A stretch of DNA of 64,000 nt from JACPFV01 sp038043245 (GTDB lineage Bacteria; Pseudomonadota; Gammaproteobacteria; Nevskiales; Nevskiaceae): positions 62,001 to 126,000 of the forward strand of contig JBBTCH010000003.1 in NCBI GenBank assembly GCA_038043245.1. The letters are read 5' to 3'. Positions within the stretch are counted from its first letter, which is position 1. The number at the start of each line of letters is the position of its first letter. Below, piece after piece: positions 56,113 to 64,000 of this stretch. Both the position numbers and the translations under genes were made by a program. The notes under the pieces are model-generated. The model searched no databases and was not told the DNA's origin. It was given only the letters and a program-made list of their open reading frames with translations.

Positions 56113-58506
56113 GTGAAGCGGTTTTTTCTGCTATGCGTTGTCGCTGCCCTGATATTCCGGTCACTGGATGCGTCCGCACAACCAACCGGTGCCGCCGTCC
56201 GCCCCGTACGTCAAGCCGCCAGCCCGCTGCAGGCCCTGGTCGCCGCCATCACGGTCAACAGCGAACCCAAGGGGGAAGGAATTCTCTACCTCGAAGGTCA
56301 GGATGATTTTTTAATCAAACTCTCCGAGCTCGAAGCGCTGGCCAAGGTTCCAGCGACCATCGAGGCGGTGGAGATCGAAGGCGAGCACTACATTGCATTG
56401 AAGCGCCTTCCCGGCGCAGAAATCGTGTTCGATGAGAAAACCCTGACACTGGCTATCGTCCTGCCGCCCGAGGCGTTCGAAAACCGGGTTTACAGTCTCG
56501 CCACCAGCCGCGCCTCCGCAGAGCCGCTGCCGGATCAATTCAGTGCCCTGCTCAATTACCGGATGAGCCATACCGGCGACGACCAGGGGTCTGCGGGCAA
56601 CTGGGTTCTGGGCGCCGAGGAGGGTTTACACCTGGGAAACTGGTTGTTCGCCAACCAGAACCAGTTTTTGTATGACGCCCGGCGCTTCCAGTCCCTGCGC
56701 TACGGCACGCAGCTGATTCGCGACTATCGCGAACACATGCAACGCCTGACCCTGGGTGATGCGTTTACCGCGCCCAGAGAACTCGGCGCTTCGGTGCCGG
56801 TTGCCGGCGTGAGCTTCTCCAAGGCCTACCAGTTATCGCCGTATTTCGTGCGGGTGCCCTCGGTCAATTTCGCCGGCACCACGTCTCTGCCGTCCGAAGT
56901 GGATTTTTATGTGGGCGATACCCGCGTCCTGCGCCAGCAGGTCTCGCCGGGGCCGTTTGAAATTGCCGACTTCAACTATTACGGAGGCCAGCGCGATGTC
57001 CGCGTTGTGCTTCGCGACAACCTGGGACGCGAGCAGACCATTGCCTACCCGTTTTATTTCACGGATCAGGGATTGGCGCGGGGTCTGCACGATTACAGCT
57101 ACCAGATCGGCGTCCTGCGCAGGGATTTTGGGCTTGAGACCAGCCGCTATGGCTCCCCCGCATTTTCGACATTTCATGCCTACGGCTTTACCGATTCGAT
57201 CACGCTGGGATTTCGCACCGAAGGGACTGCGGACTACGGCAACCTCGGCCTCAATGCCGTTTTGCGCAGCGATTATCTCGGCGTGTTGTCCTTGAATGGT
57301 GCCAGCAGCCTCGACGGCGGCGGACGCCGCGGAGCTGCTTATGCTGCGGCCTACAGCTTCCAGTCGGGCGGGTTTTCCGGCGTACTGGCGGGGCGCCGGT
57401 TCAGCGACGCTTACACCGCGCTTACTGCCGGCGTGCCGGTATTGCCGCCGAAACGGGAGCTCAACGGATCATTGGGATACTCGATTGCCGGACTGGGCTC
57501 CCTGAACATCGGCTACAGCCGCCGCGACTCCTATATCAACGCCGGTTCCAGTCAGGCAAGTCTGGGTTATTCACGCAGCTTTCTGCGCAAGCTCAATGTG
57601 TTCGCGACCTATCGCCATCGCATCGGTCAGAGCGCTGGAGATGAGGTGTTCATCGGCCTGCAGTACCAGCCCGGCGCGAACCACACGGTGGGCGCCTCGG
57701 TACAAGCCAATGATGCCGGCAGGCAGCACGGGCAGATCCAGGTCGCCAATGCGCTGCCGCAAGGCCAAGGCTACGGCTACCGGCTTGGCCTTGAGCGCGA
57801 GAACGACCCGGTCGGTGCAGCCACGTTTGTCTCTCCGGAATTGCAACTCAATACTCGTTACGCCGCCCTATCCGGAATCGCCCGCTCACAATTCGGATCG
57901 GCGGCGTCCGCTACGACTTATTCCGTTGCGATGGCCGGGAGTCTCGCGACGGTGGGCGGCCATGTCGGCTTCAATCGACCCATCAGCGACAGTTTTGGCG
58001 TCGCCGAGATCACGCCGCCGCTAGCCGATGTCCGCGTCTATCAAAACAGCCAGGAAGTCGGTCGTACTGACAGTAATGGCCAATTGTTTTTGCCCGAGAT
58101 CATCTCGTTCATCGACAACCACATTTCGATCAATGACAAGGATATTCCGATCGAATACGGCATGGACCGCACGTCTCGCCTGTTTTCTGCTTCATTCCGC
58201 AGCGGATCAGTGCTCAAATTTTTGGTACGGCGCACGCAAAGCTTCGCCGGATCGCTGAAATACAGCATGGCGGGCACCCCGTTACCGCTGGAGTATCATT
58301 CGGTGCTGTTGACCGTGGGCGCGGACAAAATAGACTTTCTTACGGGCGGTAACGGTGACTTCTACCTTGAGAACATTCCCGCAGGCACTCATCAGGCATT
58401 GGTGCGGATCGGCGCTGTCGAATGCACGTTCACCGTGGTCCTGCCGGAAAGTCCGGAGATATTCATCGCGCTCGGCGAGGTCATGACCTGCGATGTCGCG
58501 CCTTAA
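56113..58506 (+). CDS. Outer-membrane usher (archaic chaperone-usher type)
   Basis: 797 aa with a signal peptide, an N-terminal domain, a central barrel interrupted by a plug (VRVPSVNFAGTTSLPSEVDF, YVGDTRVLRQQVSPGPFEIA) and C-terminal domains (GSVLKFLVRRTQSFAGSLKY). It forms the pore through which SCPU pili grow. The GTG start has GGAG upstream. The stop overlaps the next SCPU gene by 14 bases. No disulfide-linked C-terminal pair as in gamma-type ushers is apparent, fitting the archaic class. Confidence 0.9.
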   Translation: MKRFFLLCVVAALIFRSLDASAQPTGAAVRPVRQAASPLQALVAAITVNSEPKGEGILYLEGQDDFLIKLSELEALAKVPATIEAVEIEGEHYIALKRLPGAEIVFDEKTLTLAIVLPPEAFENRVYSLATSRASAEPLPDQFSALLNYRMSHTGDDQGSAGNWVLGAEEGLHLGNWLFANQNQFLYDARRFQSLRYGTQLIRDYREHMQRLTLGDAFTAPRELGASVPVAGVSFSKAYQLSPYFVRVPSVNFAGTTSLPSEVDFYVGDTRVLRQQVSPGPFEIADFNYYGGQRDVRVVLRDNLGREQTIAYPFYFTDQGLARGLHDYSYQIGVLRRDFGLETSRYGSPAFSTFHAYGFTDSITLGFRTEGTADYGNLGLNAVLRSDYLGVLSLNGASSLDGGGRRGAAYAAAYSFQSGGFSGVLAGRRFSDAYTALTAGVPVLPPKRELNGSLGYSIAGLGSLNIGYSRRDSYINAGSSQASLGYSRSFLRKLNVFATYRHRIGQSAGDEVFIGLQYQPGANHTVGASVQANDAGRQHGQIQVANALPQGQGYGYRLGLERENDPVGAATFVSPELQLNTRYAALSGIARSQFGSAASATTYSVAMAGSLATVGGHVGFNRPISDSFGVAEITPPLADVRVYQNSQEVGRTDSNGQLFLPEIISFIDNHISINDKDIPIEYGMDRTSRLFSASFRSGSVLKFLVRRTQSFAGSLKYSMAGTPLPLEYHSVLLTVGADKIDFLTGGNGDFYLENIPAGTHQALVRIGAVECTFTVVLPESPEIFIALGEVMTCDVAP

Positions 58507-58981
58507 ATATTTTTTAGGGGGAGTGCTCCTGTGCTTTGCAGGCAGCAGCTACGGGCAGAGCCCCCACACCACGTGCAGCGCCAGCAATGCCAGCCTCAGT
58601 CTGGGTCAGTACCCCAGCTACAGCGCAACGCCGGTGGACTCCAGCGGAGTTTTTACCGTGACCTGCACGCGCACCGGCGGCCCGCCGGATACCGACATCA
58701 CCGTCGGACTCGGTCCCAGCGCAAATTCCGGCAGCATCCCGAATCGGCAGCTGCGGTCCGCGAGTGGAGCCGATGTCTTGAACTACAACCTTTACGCCGA
58801 TGCCTCAAGACTGCGGGTCTGGGGGGATACCGAAGGGGTGAACACGGTGACCGAGACCATCCGGCTTGCGAACAAAACCAGCGGCAGTCTGAACTTCAAT
58901 ATCTACGCGAGGATCGACGCGCTGCAGGACGTGCGCGCGGGGCTGTATTCCGACTCGATCGTGGTCACGGTGAGTTTTTAG
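58493..58981 (+). CDS. SCPU domain protein, possible pilus tip subunit
   Basis: 162 aa with a signal peptide (YFLGGVLLCFAGSSYGQ) and SCPU features (TTCSASNASLSLGQY, FTVTCTRTGG, GLYSDSIVVTVSF). In Csu systems the gene after the usher encodes a two-domain tip adhesin; this one has a single domain, so it could be a short tip or initiator. Its start lies inside the end of the usher gene, coupling their translation. Confidence 0.8.
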   Translation: MSRLKYFLGGVLLCFAGSSYGQSPHTTCSASNASLSLGQYPSYSATPVDSSGVFTVTCTRTGGPPDTDITVGLGPSANSGSIPNRQLRSASGADVLNYNLYADASRLRVWGDTEGVNTVTETIRLANKTSGSLNFNIYARIDALQDVRAGLYSDSIVVTVSF

Positions 58982-58993
58982 CGGGACACTCGC

Positions 58994-59689
58994 TCAGAAC
59001 GAAGAAATTGTGGACACCTGCATCATGCGCTGAGCCGCGATGGCGGCTTCGGTTCGTCTGCGTAGACCCAACTGGCGCAGGATCAGGGTGACGTGCCATT
59101 TCACGGTGGCTTCCGCCATGTTCAGCTCGCTCGCGATCTGCTTGTTCAGACGACCCTCGGCTACCAGCATCAGCACGCGGAACTGCATGGGCGTCAACTC
59201 GGGAATGCGCGAGGCCGGGTCGTGGCGTGTGTCGTCTTTCGTGGCCATGCGCACCGCGGGTGGAACCCAGGTTTCTCCGTTTAAAACCAGACGCAGCACG
59301 TCGGCCAACTCGACAATCGGCAGGGATTTCGGCACATAGGCGCGGGCGCCCAGCTCAAGGGCGCGACGCATCACATCCGCCTCTTCATGGCCTGAGACCA
59401 CCACCACGGGCAACCGCGGATGTTCGGTCCGCAGATAGTTCAGACAGGAGAATCCGTCGGCGCCAGGCATGTCCAGATCGAGCAACACAAAATCCGTTGC
59501 AGACCGATTTTCAAAATGTCGTTTGAGTGACTCGAAAGAATCGGCTTCCGCAGTGCGTGAGATGCCCAGCGAGCGCGTCAGCAGCAAACGCATCGCGTCC
59601 CGGAACATCGGGTGATCGTCCGCGATCAATACCTGTCGCGGAACAGGGCGCACAGCTTTTGCAGCTTTGTTTTTTAATGGTTTGGACAT
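58994..59689 (-). CDS. LuxR/FixJ-family response regulator
   Basis: 231 aa: a receiver with acidic residues in IADDHPMFRDAM, phosphoacceptor Asp71 in LLDLDMPGADGF and Lys in YVPKSLP, then a LuxR-type HTH (LTPMQFRVLMLVAEGRLNKQ, IASELNMAEATVKWHVT). It is transcribed after the hybrid kinase on the minus strand and converges on the pilus genes. It is the likely output of the local phosphorelay, and the pilus promoter with tandem palindromes is a candidate target. Confidence 0.9.
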   Translation of the reverse strand: MSKPLKNKAAKAVRPVPRQVLIADDHPMFRDAMRLLLTRSLGISRTAEADSFESLKRHFENRSATDFVLLDLDMPGADGFSCLNYLRTEHPRLPVVVVSGHEEADVMRRALELGARAYVPKSLPIVELADVLRLVLNGETWVPPAVRMATKDDTRHDPASRIPELTPMQFRVLMLVAEGRLNKQIASELNMAEATVKWHVTLILRQLGLRRRTEAAIAAQRMMQVSTISSF

Positions 59690-59777
59690 GCAGGATGACG
59701 ACCACTCCCTGCCACAACATTAACACCCGTAAGGCTTGACCGCATCGGTATCGTGCCTCGCGACTTCCGAAACCCCG

Positions 59778-62700
59778 CTACTGCGCTCCGGGCCTTTGCA
59801 CACAGCGTTTCAGCGCAGCCACCAGGGCTTCTGCGGTCACCGGCTTGACCACGTAGTCCTGCATGCCGGCGCGCTCGCCTTCGTGACGGTCTTCAGCCAT
59901 GGCATTGGCGGTCATGCCGACGATGCGCGGGCGCCGGTCGGGCGGGAAGCGCTTGCACAGCGTTCGCGTCGCTTCCAGGCCATCCATCACCGGCATCTGC
60001 ACATCCATGAAGACCACGTCATAGGCCAGGCGCTCGACCGCGGCCACCGCCTCCTGACCATTGGCGACGAAATCGGGCTTGTAGCCCATGCGGTTGAACA
60101 GCAGCTGCGCCACCTTCTGGTTCACCGTGTTGTCTTCGGCGATCAGGATGCGCAGCGGATGTTCCTGCCCGAGATTCTTCGGCAGTTCGAAGCGGGTATT
60201 TTCGTTGTCCATTTTGGTTCTCGGCATTTTCTTGAGTACTTCCTGCGTGACCTCGAGCAGGCGCGAGGGCTTGATCGGCTTGAGCATCGCGGCGGTGATG
60301 ACGCCGGGCTTCTCGCCTTTGACGAGGGCAGAACTCAGCATGACGATCGGCAGTTCCGCTTCCGGCCGCAACTTGCGCAGCTTGCGCGCCAGCTCAAGGC
60401 CGTCCATGCCCGGCATGTGGAAGTCCAGCAGCGCAATGTCGTAGGGGTCGCCCCGTTCTATCCACTGCAGGGCTTCGCTGGCGCTGTCGGTGGCCTGCGG
60501 CTCCATGCCCCAGGCGCGGCTGTAGTGCAGCAGGACGCGACGGTTGATCTCGATGTCGTCCACGATCAGCACCCGCCGTCCGCGCAGGCCAGGAATCTCC
60601 GCCTGCGGCGTGATGCGTTTGTCGAGCGGTGCCGCTGAAACACGGACGGTGAAACTGAAGACCGAACCCTGTCCGGGCTGGCTTTCGACCCGGATCGTCC
60701 CGCCCATCAGCTCGACCAGACGTTTGCTGATCGACAATCCCAGGCCGGTGCCGCCGTAGGTGCGCGTGGTGGAGCTGTCTACCTGGGAGAAGGGCTTGAA
60801 CAGCTTGGCTTGTTGTTCCGGATTCATGCCGATGCCACTATCCTTCACTGCGAATTCGATCTCGTAGGCTTCGTCCAGCTTGCGCGCCGAAACCTCGACC
60901 GACACCTGGCCTTGGGCGGGCGTGAACTTGACTGCGTTGGACAGCAGGTTCAACAGCACCTGGCGCAGGCGACTGACGTCGCCGCGGACGCCTTCCGGAA
61001 CTTCGGGTTGAGTGAGGTAGCCGACTTCCACGTTCTTCTGGGCTGCCGCCGCAGAGATGAGATCCAGCGTGGTTTCAATGCACTCGCGCAAGGCAAAAGA
61101 CTCGGATTCAAGCTCGACCTTGCCGGCCTCGATTTTGGAGTAATCGAGGATGTCGTTGATGATCGTCAACAGATGCTCGCCGCTGTTGCGGATGATCTCG
61201 GTCCATTCCCGCTGCTCGGGCGTCTGCCTGGAATCCATCAGGATGCTGGTCATGCCGATGACGGCGTTCATCGGCGTGCGGATTTCGTGGCTCATGTTGG
61301 CCAGGAACGCGGTCTTGGCTTCGGCGGCGGCATGCGACGCGGTCTGGGCGGATTTCATGTCCTCGATATCGGTGGACGTACCGAACCACTTGACCACATT
61401 GCCCTGCTCGTCCTTGAGTGGCAGCGCGCGCGCCAGATGCCAGCGGTAGATGCCATCGTGCCGCCGCAACCGGTACTTCGCCTCCAGCGGAGTGCCCGCT
61501 TCCAGGGACTCGCGCCAGGCGGCTCGCGTTGCCTCAAGATCATCACGATGAAGCCCTTTCTCCCACCCAGTCCTTATGACGGTTTCAAGCGTAGCCCCGA
61601 AGTAATTGGTGAGCGCCGAATTGGCGAAGTTCAGGGTGCCATCGGGCTGCGCCGTCCATACATGCTCGGGGATGGCTTCGCTCAGGAACCGGTAGTGGGC
61701 CTCGCTTTCGCGCTGCGCCTGCTCGGCCTTGATGCGCTGCGTGATGTCAGCCGCCACGCCGCCGATGAATAATCGTTTTTGGGCATCAACGAAGCGGAAC
61801 CGGGTCAAATACCAGTAATGATCGACCCCTTGGGCGTCCGCCGCCGACCCCTCCGATTCGCTGGACTGCCCTGTCCTCAGTACCGGCAGTTCCTTGTCCC
61901 TGCAGAGCTGGGCAAAGTCCTTGGGGAACAGGTCGAAATCGGTCTTGCCCTTCCAGCGGTCGTCGTAAATCCCGAGGAATTTGCGGTATGCGGCGCTGAC
62001 AAAAAGATATCGTCCGTCTTCATCCTTCATCCAGCTCAGCGAGGGGTTATTGTCCAGAAACATCTGGAATCGACCTTCGCTTTCACGCAGTTCGCGCTCC
62101 AGGCGTCTTTGTTCCGTGACATCCAGGCCGATGCCGGCCACGAATTTTCTGCCGTCACTGCCGGGCAGGGAGAATTTTTGAATCCACCAGTCTGCGACCT
62201 TGCCATCGCGGTCCCGGGTGTTGCACTCAAATTGGACCGGCGAATCGGAATCCAATGCGCGACGGTCAGTTTCGCTGAAAAGTCGTGCTTCATCCGCCGA
62301 GAAGAATGAAGTGTCGTCGCGCCCGGACCAGTCGTCCTCTTTCGCGCCGAATCGCTTTTTATGGGCCTTGTTCCGGGTGACATAGCGACCGTCATCGGTT
62401 TTGATCCAGGCGATCGCCGGCGTGTATTCCAGAAACGACTTGAATCGGTCTTCGGCCTCCTGCACCGCTTTCTGAGCGTGCCGAAGCCGGGTGAAATCCC
62501 ACCAGGACGAGCGCGACAGGATTTCCTGGTTGTACGCGCCCAGGACCGCGATTACGCCAAAGAAAATAAGCAGGTAGGCCTGCAGCAAGGGCACATTTCC
62601 GTTGCCCGGATACAGAAACTCCAGGGCGATGGCGGCCGCTGTGAAGGCAACGGAGGTCGGAGCGATCCTGGCCCAGCTGAAGCCGCCAAAGAACGTGATG

Positions 62701-63068
62701 GCGATCAGCGTGACGCCAAACATGCCCGCGGGATAGCGCATTTCCCCTTCGAGGGAAAAATACCGGAAAACGAGGATCACGGACAGCAGAATGACCACGG
62801 CCGCGCTTTGAACGCCCTGCGCCCAGACCCGGGGTGTTCGAAAAAAGCTGACGGCCGCGGCAGCGAGACAGATCGGCATCACCAGAGCCAGTTCGAGGAT
62901 CACCAGTAATTGCGCCATGGCCGGCGAAGGCAGAAACAGATAGTCCTGATACAGCGGCGCCAGCCCGAATCCCAGGGCGAACGCTACAAATAATCCTGTT
63001 CTCGCCGCTCTCAAGCTTCGCCGCAGATATTCGCGGAACGCGATTTCCAGGTCGGGCGGGAAACGCAT
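59778..63068 (-). CDS. Hybrid sensor histidine kinase (membrane sensor, three PAS, HisKA-HATPase, two receivers)
   Basis: 1096 aa. Residues about 25-185 hold some six hydrophobic helices forming a membrane sensor. Three PAS-like domains follow (about 205-325, 330-450 and 455-575). The kinase has the H-box FLANMSHEIRTPMNAVIG with His594, an N-box (LLSNAVKFTPAQG) and a G-box (GTGLGLSISKRLVELMGG). Two receivers end it (LLDFHMPGMDG; MDVQMPVMDG). It lacks an Hpt domain, which is supplied by the genes at 52279 and 53642. The ATG at 63068 is preferred to the TTG at 63101. An 11-bp C tract lies 39 bp upstream. Confidence 0.9.
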   Translation of the reverse strand: MRFPPDLEIAFREYLRRSLRAARTGLFVAFALGFGLAPLYQDYLFLPSPAMAQLLVILELALVMPICLAAAAVSFFRTPRVWAQGVQSAAVVILLSVILVFRYFSLEGEMRYPAGMFGVTLIAITFFGGFSWARIAPTSVAFTAAAIALEFLYPGNGNVPLLQAYLLIFFGVIAVLGAYNQEILSRSSWWDFTRLRHAQKAVQEAEDRFKSFLEYTPAIAWIKTDDGRYVTRNKAHKKRFGAKEDDWSGRDDTSFFSADEARLFSETDRRALDSDSPVQFECNTRDRDGKVADWWIQKFSLPGSDGRKFVAGIGLDVTEQRRLERELRESEGRFQMFLDNNPSLSWMKDEDGRYLFVSAAYRKFLGIYDDRWKGKTDFDLFPKDFAQLCRDKELPVLRTGQSSESEGSAADAQGVDHYWYLTRFRFVDAQKRLFIGGVAADITQRIKAEQAQRESEAHYRFLSEAIPEHVWTAQPDGTLNFANSALTNYFGATLETVIRTGWEKGLHRDDLEATRAAWRESLEAGTPLEAKYRLRRHDGIYRWHLARALPLKDEQGNVVKWFGTSTDIEDMKSAQTASHAAAEAKTAFLANMSHEIRTPMNAVIGMTSILMDSRQTPEQREWTEIIRNSGEHLLTIINDILDYSKIEAGKVELESESFALRECIETTLDLISAAAAQKNVEVGYLTQPEVPEGVRGDVSRLRQVLLNLLSNAVKFTPAQGQVSVEVSARKLDEAYEIEFAVKDSGIGMNPEQQAKLFKPFSQVDSSTTRTYGGTGLGLSISKRLVELMGGTIRVESQPGQGSVFSFTVRVSAAPLDKRITPQAEIPGLRGRRVLIVDDIEINRRVLLHYSRAWGMEPQATDSASEALQWIERGDPYDIALLDFHMPGMDGLELARKLRKLRPEAELPIVMLSSALVKGEKPGVITAAMLKPIKPSRLLEVTQEVLKKMPRTKMDNENTRFELPKNLGQEHPLRILIAEDNTVNQKVAQLLFNRMGYKPDFVANGQEAVAAVERLAYDVVFMDVQMPVMDGLEATRTLCKRFPPDRRPRIVGMTANAMAEDRHEGERAGMQDYVVKPVTAEALVAALKRCVQRPGAQ

Positions 63069-63106
63069 GTCACGCACTTCTCTGCTCAATTTGCGATGCA
63101 ATTTGT

Positions 63107-63117
63107 GGGGGGGGGGG
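63107..63117. repeat. 11-bp G:C homopolymer upstream of the hybrid kinase
   Basis: Eleven G in a row on the plus strand (C on the minus strand), 39-49 bp before the kinase ATG. Such tracts mutate by slippage and could vary promoter spacing or leader length; sequencing error is also possible. Confidence 0.7.
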
Positions 63118-63176
63118 TATTCACTTTGTCTTGCTGTCTATAGGAGGGCTTGTCTCAAGAGTCAGACACTATCGCG

Positions 63177-63201
63177 CGAATCCTTCCGGGCGCGCCAGTT
63201 T
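63177..63201 (+). other. Duplicated tRNA-Arg 3' end, putative attachment scar (right)
   Basis: CGAATCCTTCCGGGCGC is identical to the 3' part of tRNA-Arg(ACG), followed by one mismatch and CCAGTTTTC as after the intact tRNA. The 5' part of a tRNA is absent. The similarity goes on through a related terminator and GTTTGAGG to about 63255. It faces csrA convergently. Confidence 0.75.
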
Positions 63202-63210
63202 TCAGCGAAA

Positions 63211-63241
63211 AAAGAAACCCGCTTCTGGCGGGTTTCTTTTT
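63211..63241. terminator. Bidirectional terminator between tRNA-Arg scar and csrA
   Basis: AAAGAAACCCGC pairs with GCGGGTTTCTTT around a five-base loop, with T-runs available in both directions. It ends csrA transcription on the minus strand and resembles the tRNA-Arg terminator at 51979. Confidence 0.88.
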
Positions 63242-63259
63242 CGTTTGAGGGCGCGTTCG

Positions 63260-63445
63260 CTATTCGGGTTTTTTCGCGGCTTCGTCAGCCTGAATGCGCC
63301 CCGCGACTTCTTCGCGGTGCACGGCGACATCCTTGGGCGCCTTGATGCCGATGCGCACCTGGTTGCCTTTGAGGCCGAGGACGGAGACGACGATCTGATC
63401 GCCGATGACGATGGTTTCGCCGACGCGGCGGGTGAGTATCAGCAC
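63260..63445 (-). CDS. csrA: Carbon storage regulator CsrA
   Basis: 61 aa with the full CsrA sequence pattern (MLILTRRVGETIVIGD, VLGLKGNQVRIGIKAPKDV, VHREEVAGRI). It binds GGA motifs in mRNA leaders and controls carbon metabolism, motility and biofilm. It follows lysC, as in many gammaproteobacteria, where csrA is also next to tRNA genes. That conserved neighbourhood supports the view that the segment between the scar and tRNA-Arg was inserted. Confidence 0.97.
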   Translation of the reverse strand: MLILTRRVGETIVIGDQIVVSVLGLKGNQVRIGIKAPKDVAVHREEVAGRIQADEAAKKPE

Positions 63446-63515
63446 GGTCCTGCTCCCTCGCTGCCCGCTCCGTCCGTGGATGCGTATAGCCGCAGCGTTT
63501 AGTTATGCGGCTAGC

Positions 63516-64000
63516 TTAACCCGGCGCCTGTTCCAGACCAAAGGCCTTGTGCAGGGTGCGCACCGCCAGTTCCAGATACTTGTCCTGCACCGCGACCGAG
63601 ATCTTGATCTCGGAGGTCGAGATCATCTGGATGTTGATGCCTTCGGCGGCCAGCGCCTTGAACATCTTGGCGGCGATGCCGGCGTGCGAGCGCATGCCGA
63701 CGCCGACCAGCGAGACCTTGACGATGTCGGTGGAGGTGCGCACGCCCTTGGCGCCGAGTTCTTTCGCCACGCGCTTGACCACTTCGGCGGTTTTCTCGAT
63801 GTCGTTGCGGTGCACGGTGAAGGTGAAGTCGGTGCTGCCGTCGGCGCCGACGTTCTGCACGATCATGTCCACTTCGATGTTGGCCTCGCCCACGGGCCCG
63901 AGGATCGCGGCGGCGATGCCGGGACGGTCGGGCACGCCGTTCATGGTGATCTGCGCCTCGTCGCGGTTGAAGGCGATACCGGAAATCAGCGGGTCTTCCA
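63516..64000 (-). CDS. lysC: Aspartate kinase LysC, C-terminal part (cut by window edge)
   Basis: The last 160 codons are present. They cover the two ACT regulatory domains: ITMNGVPDRPGIAAAILGPV, NIEVDMIVQNVG, VSLVGVGMRSHAGIAAKMF and ISTSEIKISVAVQ. Aspartate kinase makes aspartyl phosphate for lysine, threonine and methionine synthesis and is inhibited through these domains. The kinase domain lies beyond the window. The frame is open to position 64000. Confidence 0.95.
   Translation of the reverse strand, partial: EDPLISGIAFNRDEAQITMNGVPDRPGIAAAILGPVGEANIEVDMIVQNVGADGSTDFTFTVHRNDIEKTAEVVKRVAKELGAKGVRTSTDIVKVSLVGVGMRSHAGIAAKMFKALAAEGINIQMISTSEIKISVAVQDKYLELAVRTLHKAFGLEQAPG

Noticed and set aside
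1..64000. CRISPR array, prophage or insertion sequence
   Set aside because: No regularly spaced short repeats with unique spacers, no phage structural genes and no transposase or integrase frame were seen on either strand.

Overview
The window is high-GC DNA from a gammaproteobacterium. The evidence is the bamD/rluD/pgeF and csrA/lysC housekeeping pairs, the ExbB-ExbD-ExbD-TonB system and the ATGA-coupled gene style. A member of the Nevskiales/Solimonadaceae or a related lipid- and ester-degrading lineage would fit, but that placement is inference. No transposase, integrase, phage gene or CRISPR array was seen.

Layout. 0.1-2.8 kb: core genes bamD (-), rluD and pgeF (+). 2.9-10.5 kb: a four-gene envelope module (DUF1302 barrel, DUF1329, YCF48 propeller, MMPL/RND pump). 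10.5-11.1 kb: a gene-free mosaic of hairpins, also found at 1-89. 11.1-16.1 kb (-): a large lipoprotein esterase, a CehA/McbA-type PHP lipoprotein, a YeiH-type transporter and tRNA-Ser(GCT). 16.1-19.7 kb (-): tonB-exbB-exbD-exbD-TPR. 19.9-23.4 kb (-): a DUF1254/DUF1214 pair behind two paralogous alpha/beta hydrolases. 23.4-24.0 kb: relics of an MMPL pump, tonB and an MFS transporter around a 121-bp repeat. 24.0-29.2 kb (-): a nucleotidyltransferase-fold protein, a type-B carboxylesterase and a TonB-dependent receptor. 29.5-40.1 kb (+): a nine-gene operon, almost all joined by ATGA/GTGA overlaps, with a GntR regulator, biotin carrier, two carboxyltransferases, CoA-transferase, secreted hydrolase, MFS transporter, PHB-depolymerase-like esterase and DUF1329. 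40.2-51.7 kb (+): six more exported hydrolases, then acyl-CoA synthetase and enoyl-CoA hydratase. 51.9-63.2 kb: a segment between tRNA-Arg(ACG) and a second copy of its 3' end, carrying a phosphorelay and a spore-coat-U chaperone-usher pilus. 63.3-64 kb (-): csrA and the end of lysC.

How it may work together (inference). Thirteen predicted exported or lipid-anchored hydrolases would cleave an ester- or amide-linked polymer or oligomer outside the inner membrane. The TonB-dependent receptor with ExbBD-TonB, the DUF1302/MMPL module and the MFS carrier would move products. CoA-transferase, CoA ligase, carboxyltransferases and hydratase would carry them into acyl-CoA metabolism. A shared 17-bp motif (AACA-N5-GTTT[T/A]TAT) precedes several of these hydrolase genes and lies between the receptor and the GntR gene, which suggests one regulon. 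Four 121-bp symmetric elements sit at the seams of the locus.

All calls come from reading the sequence; no database search was run.
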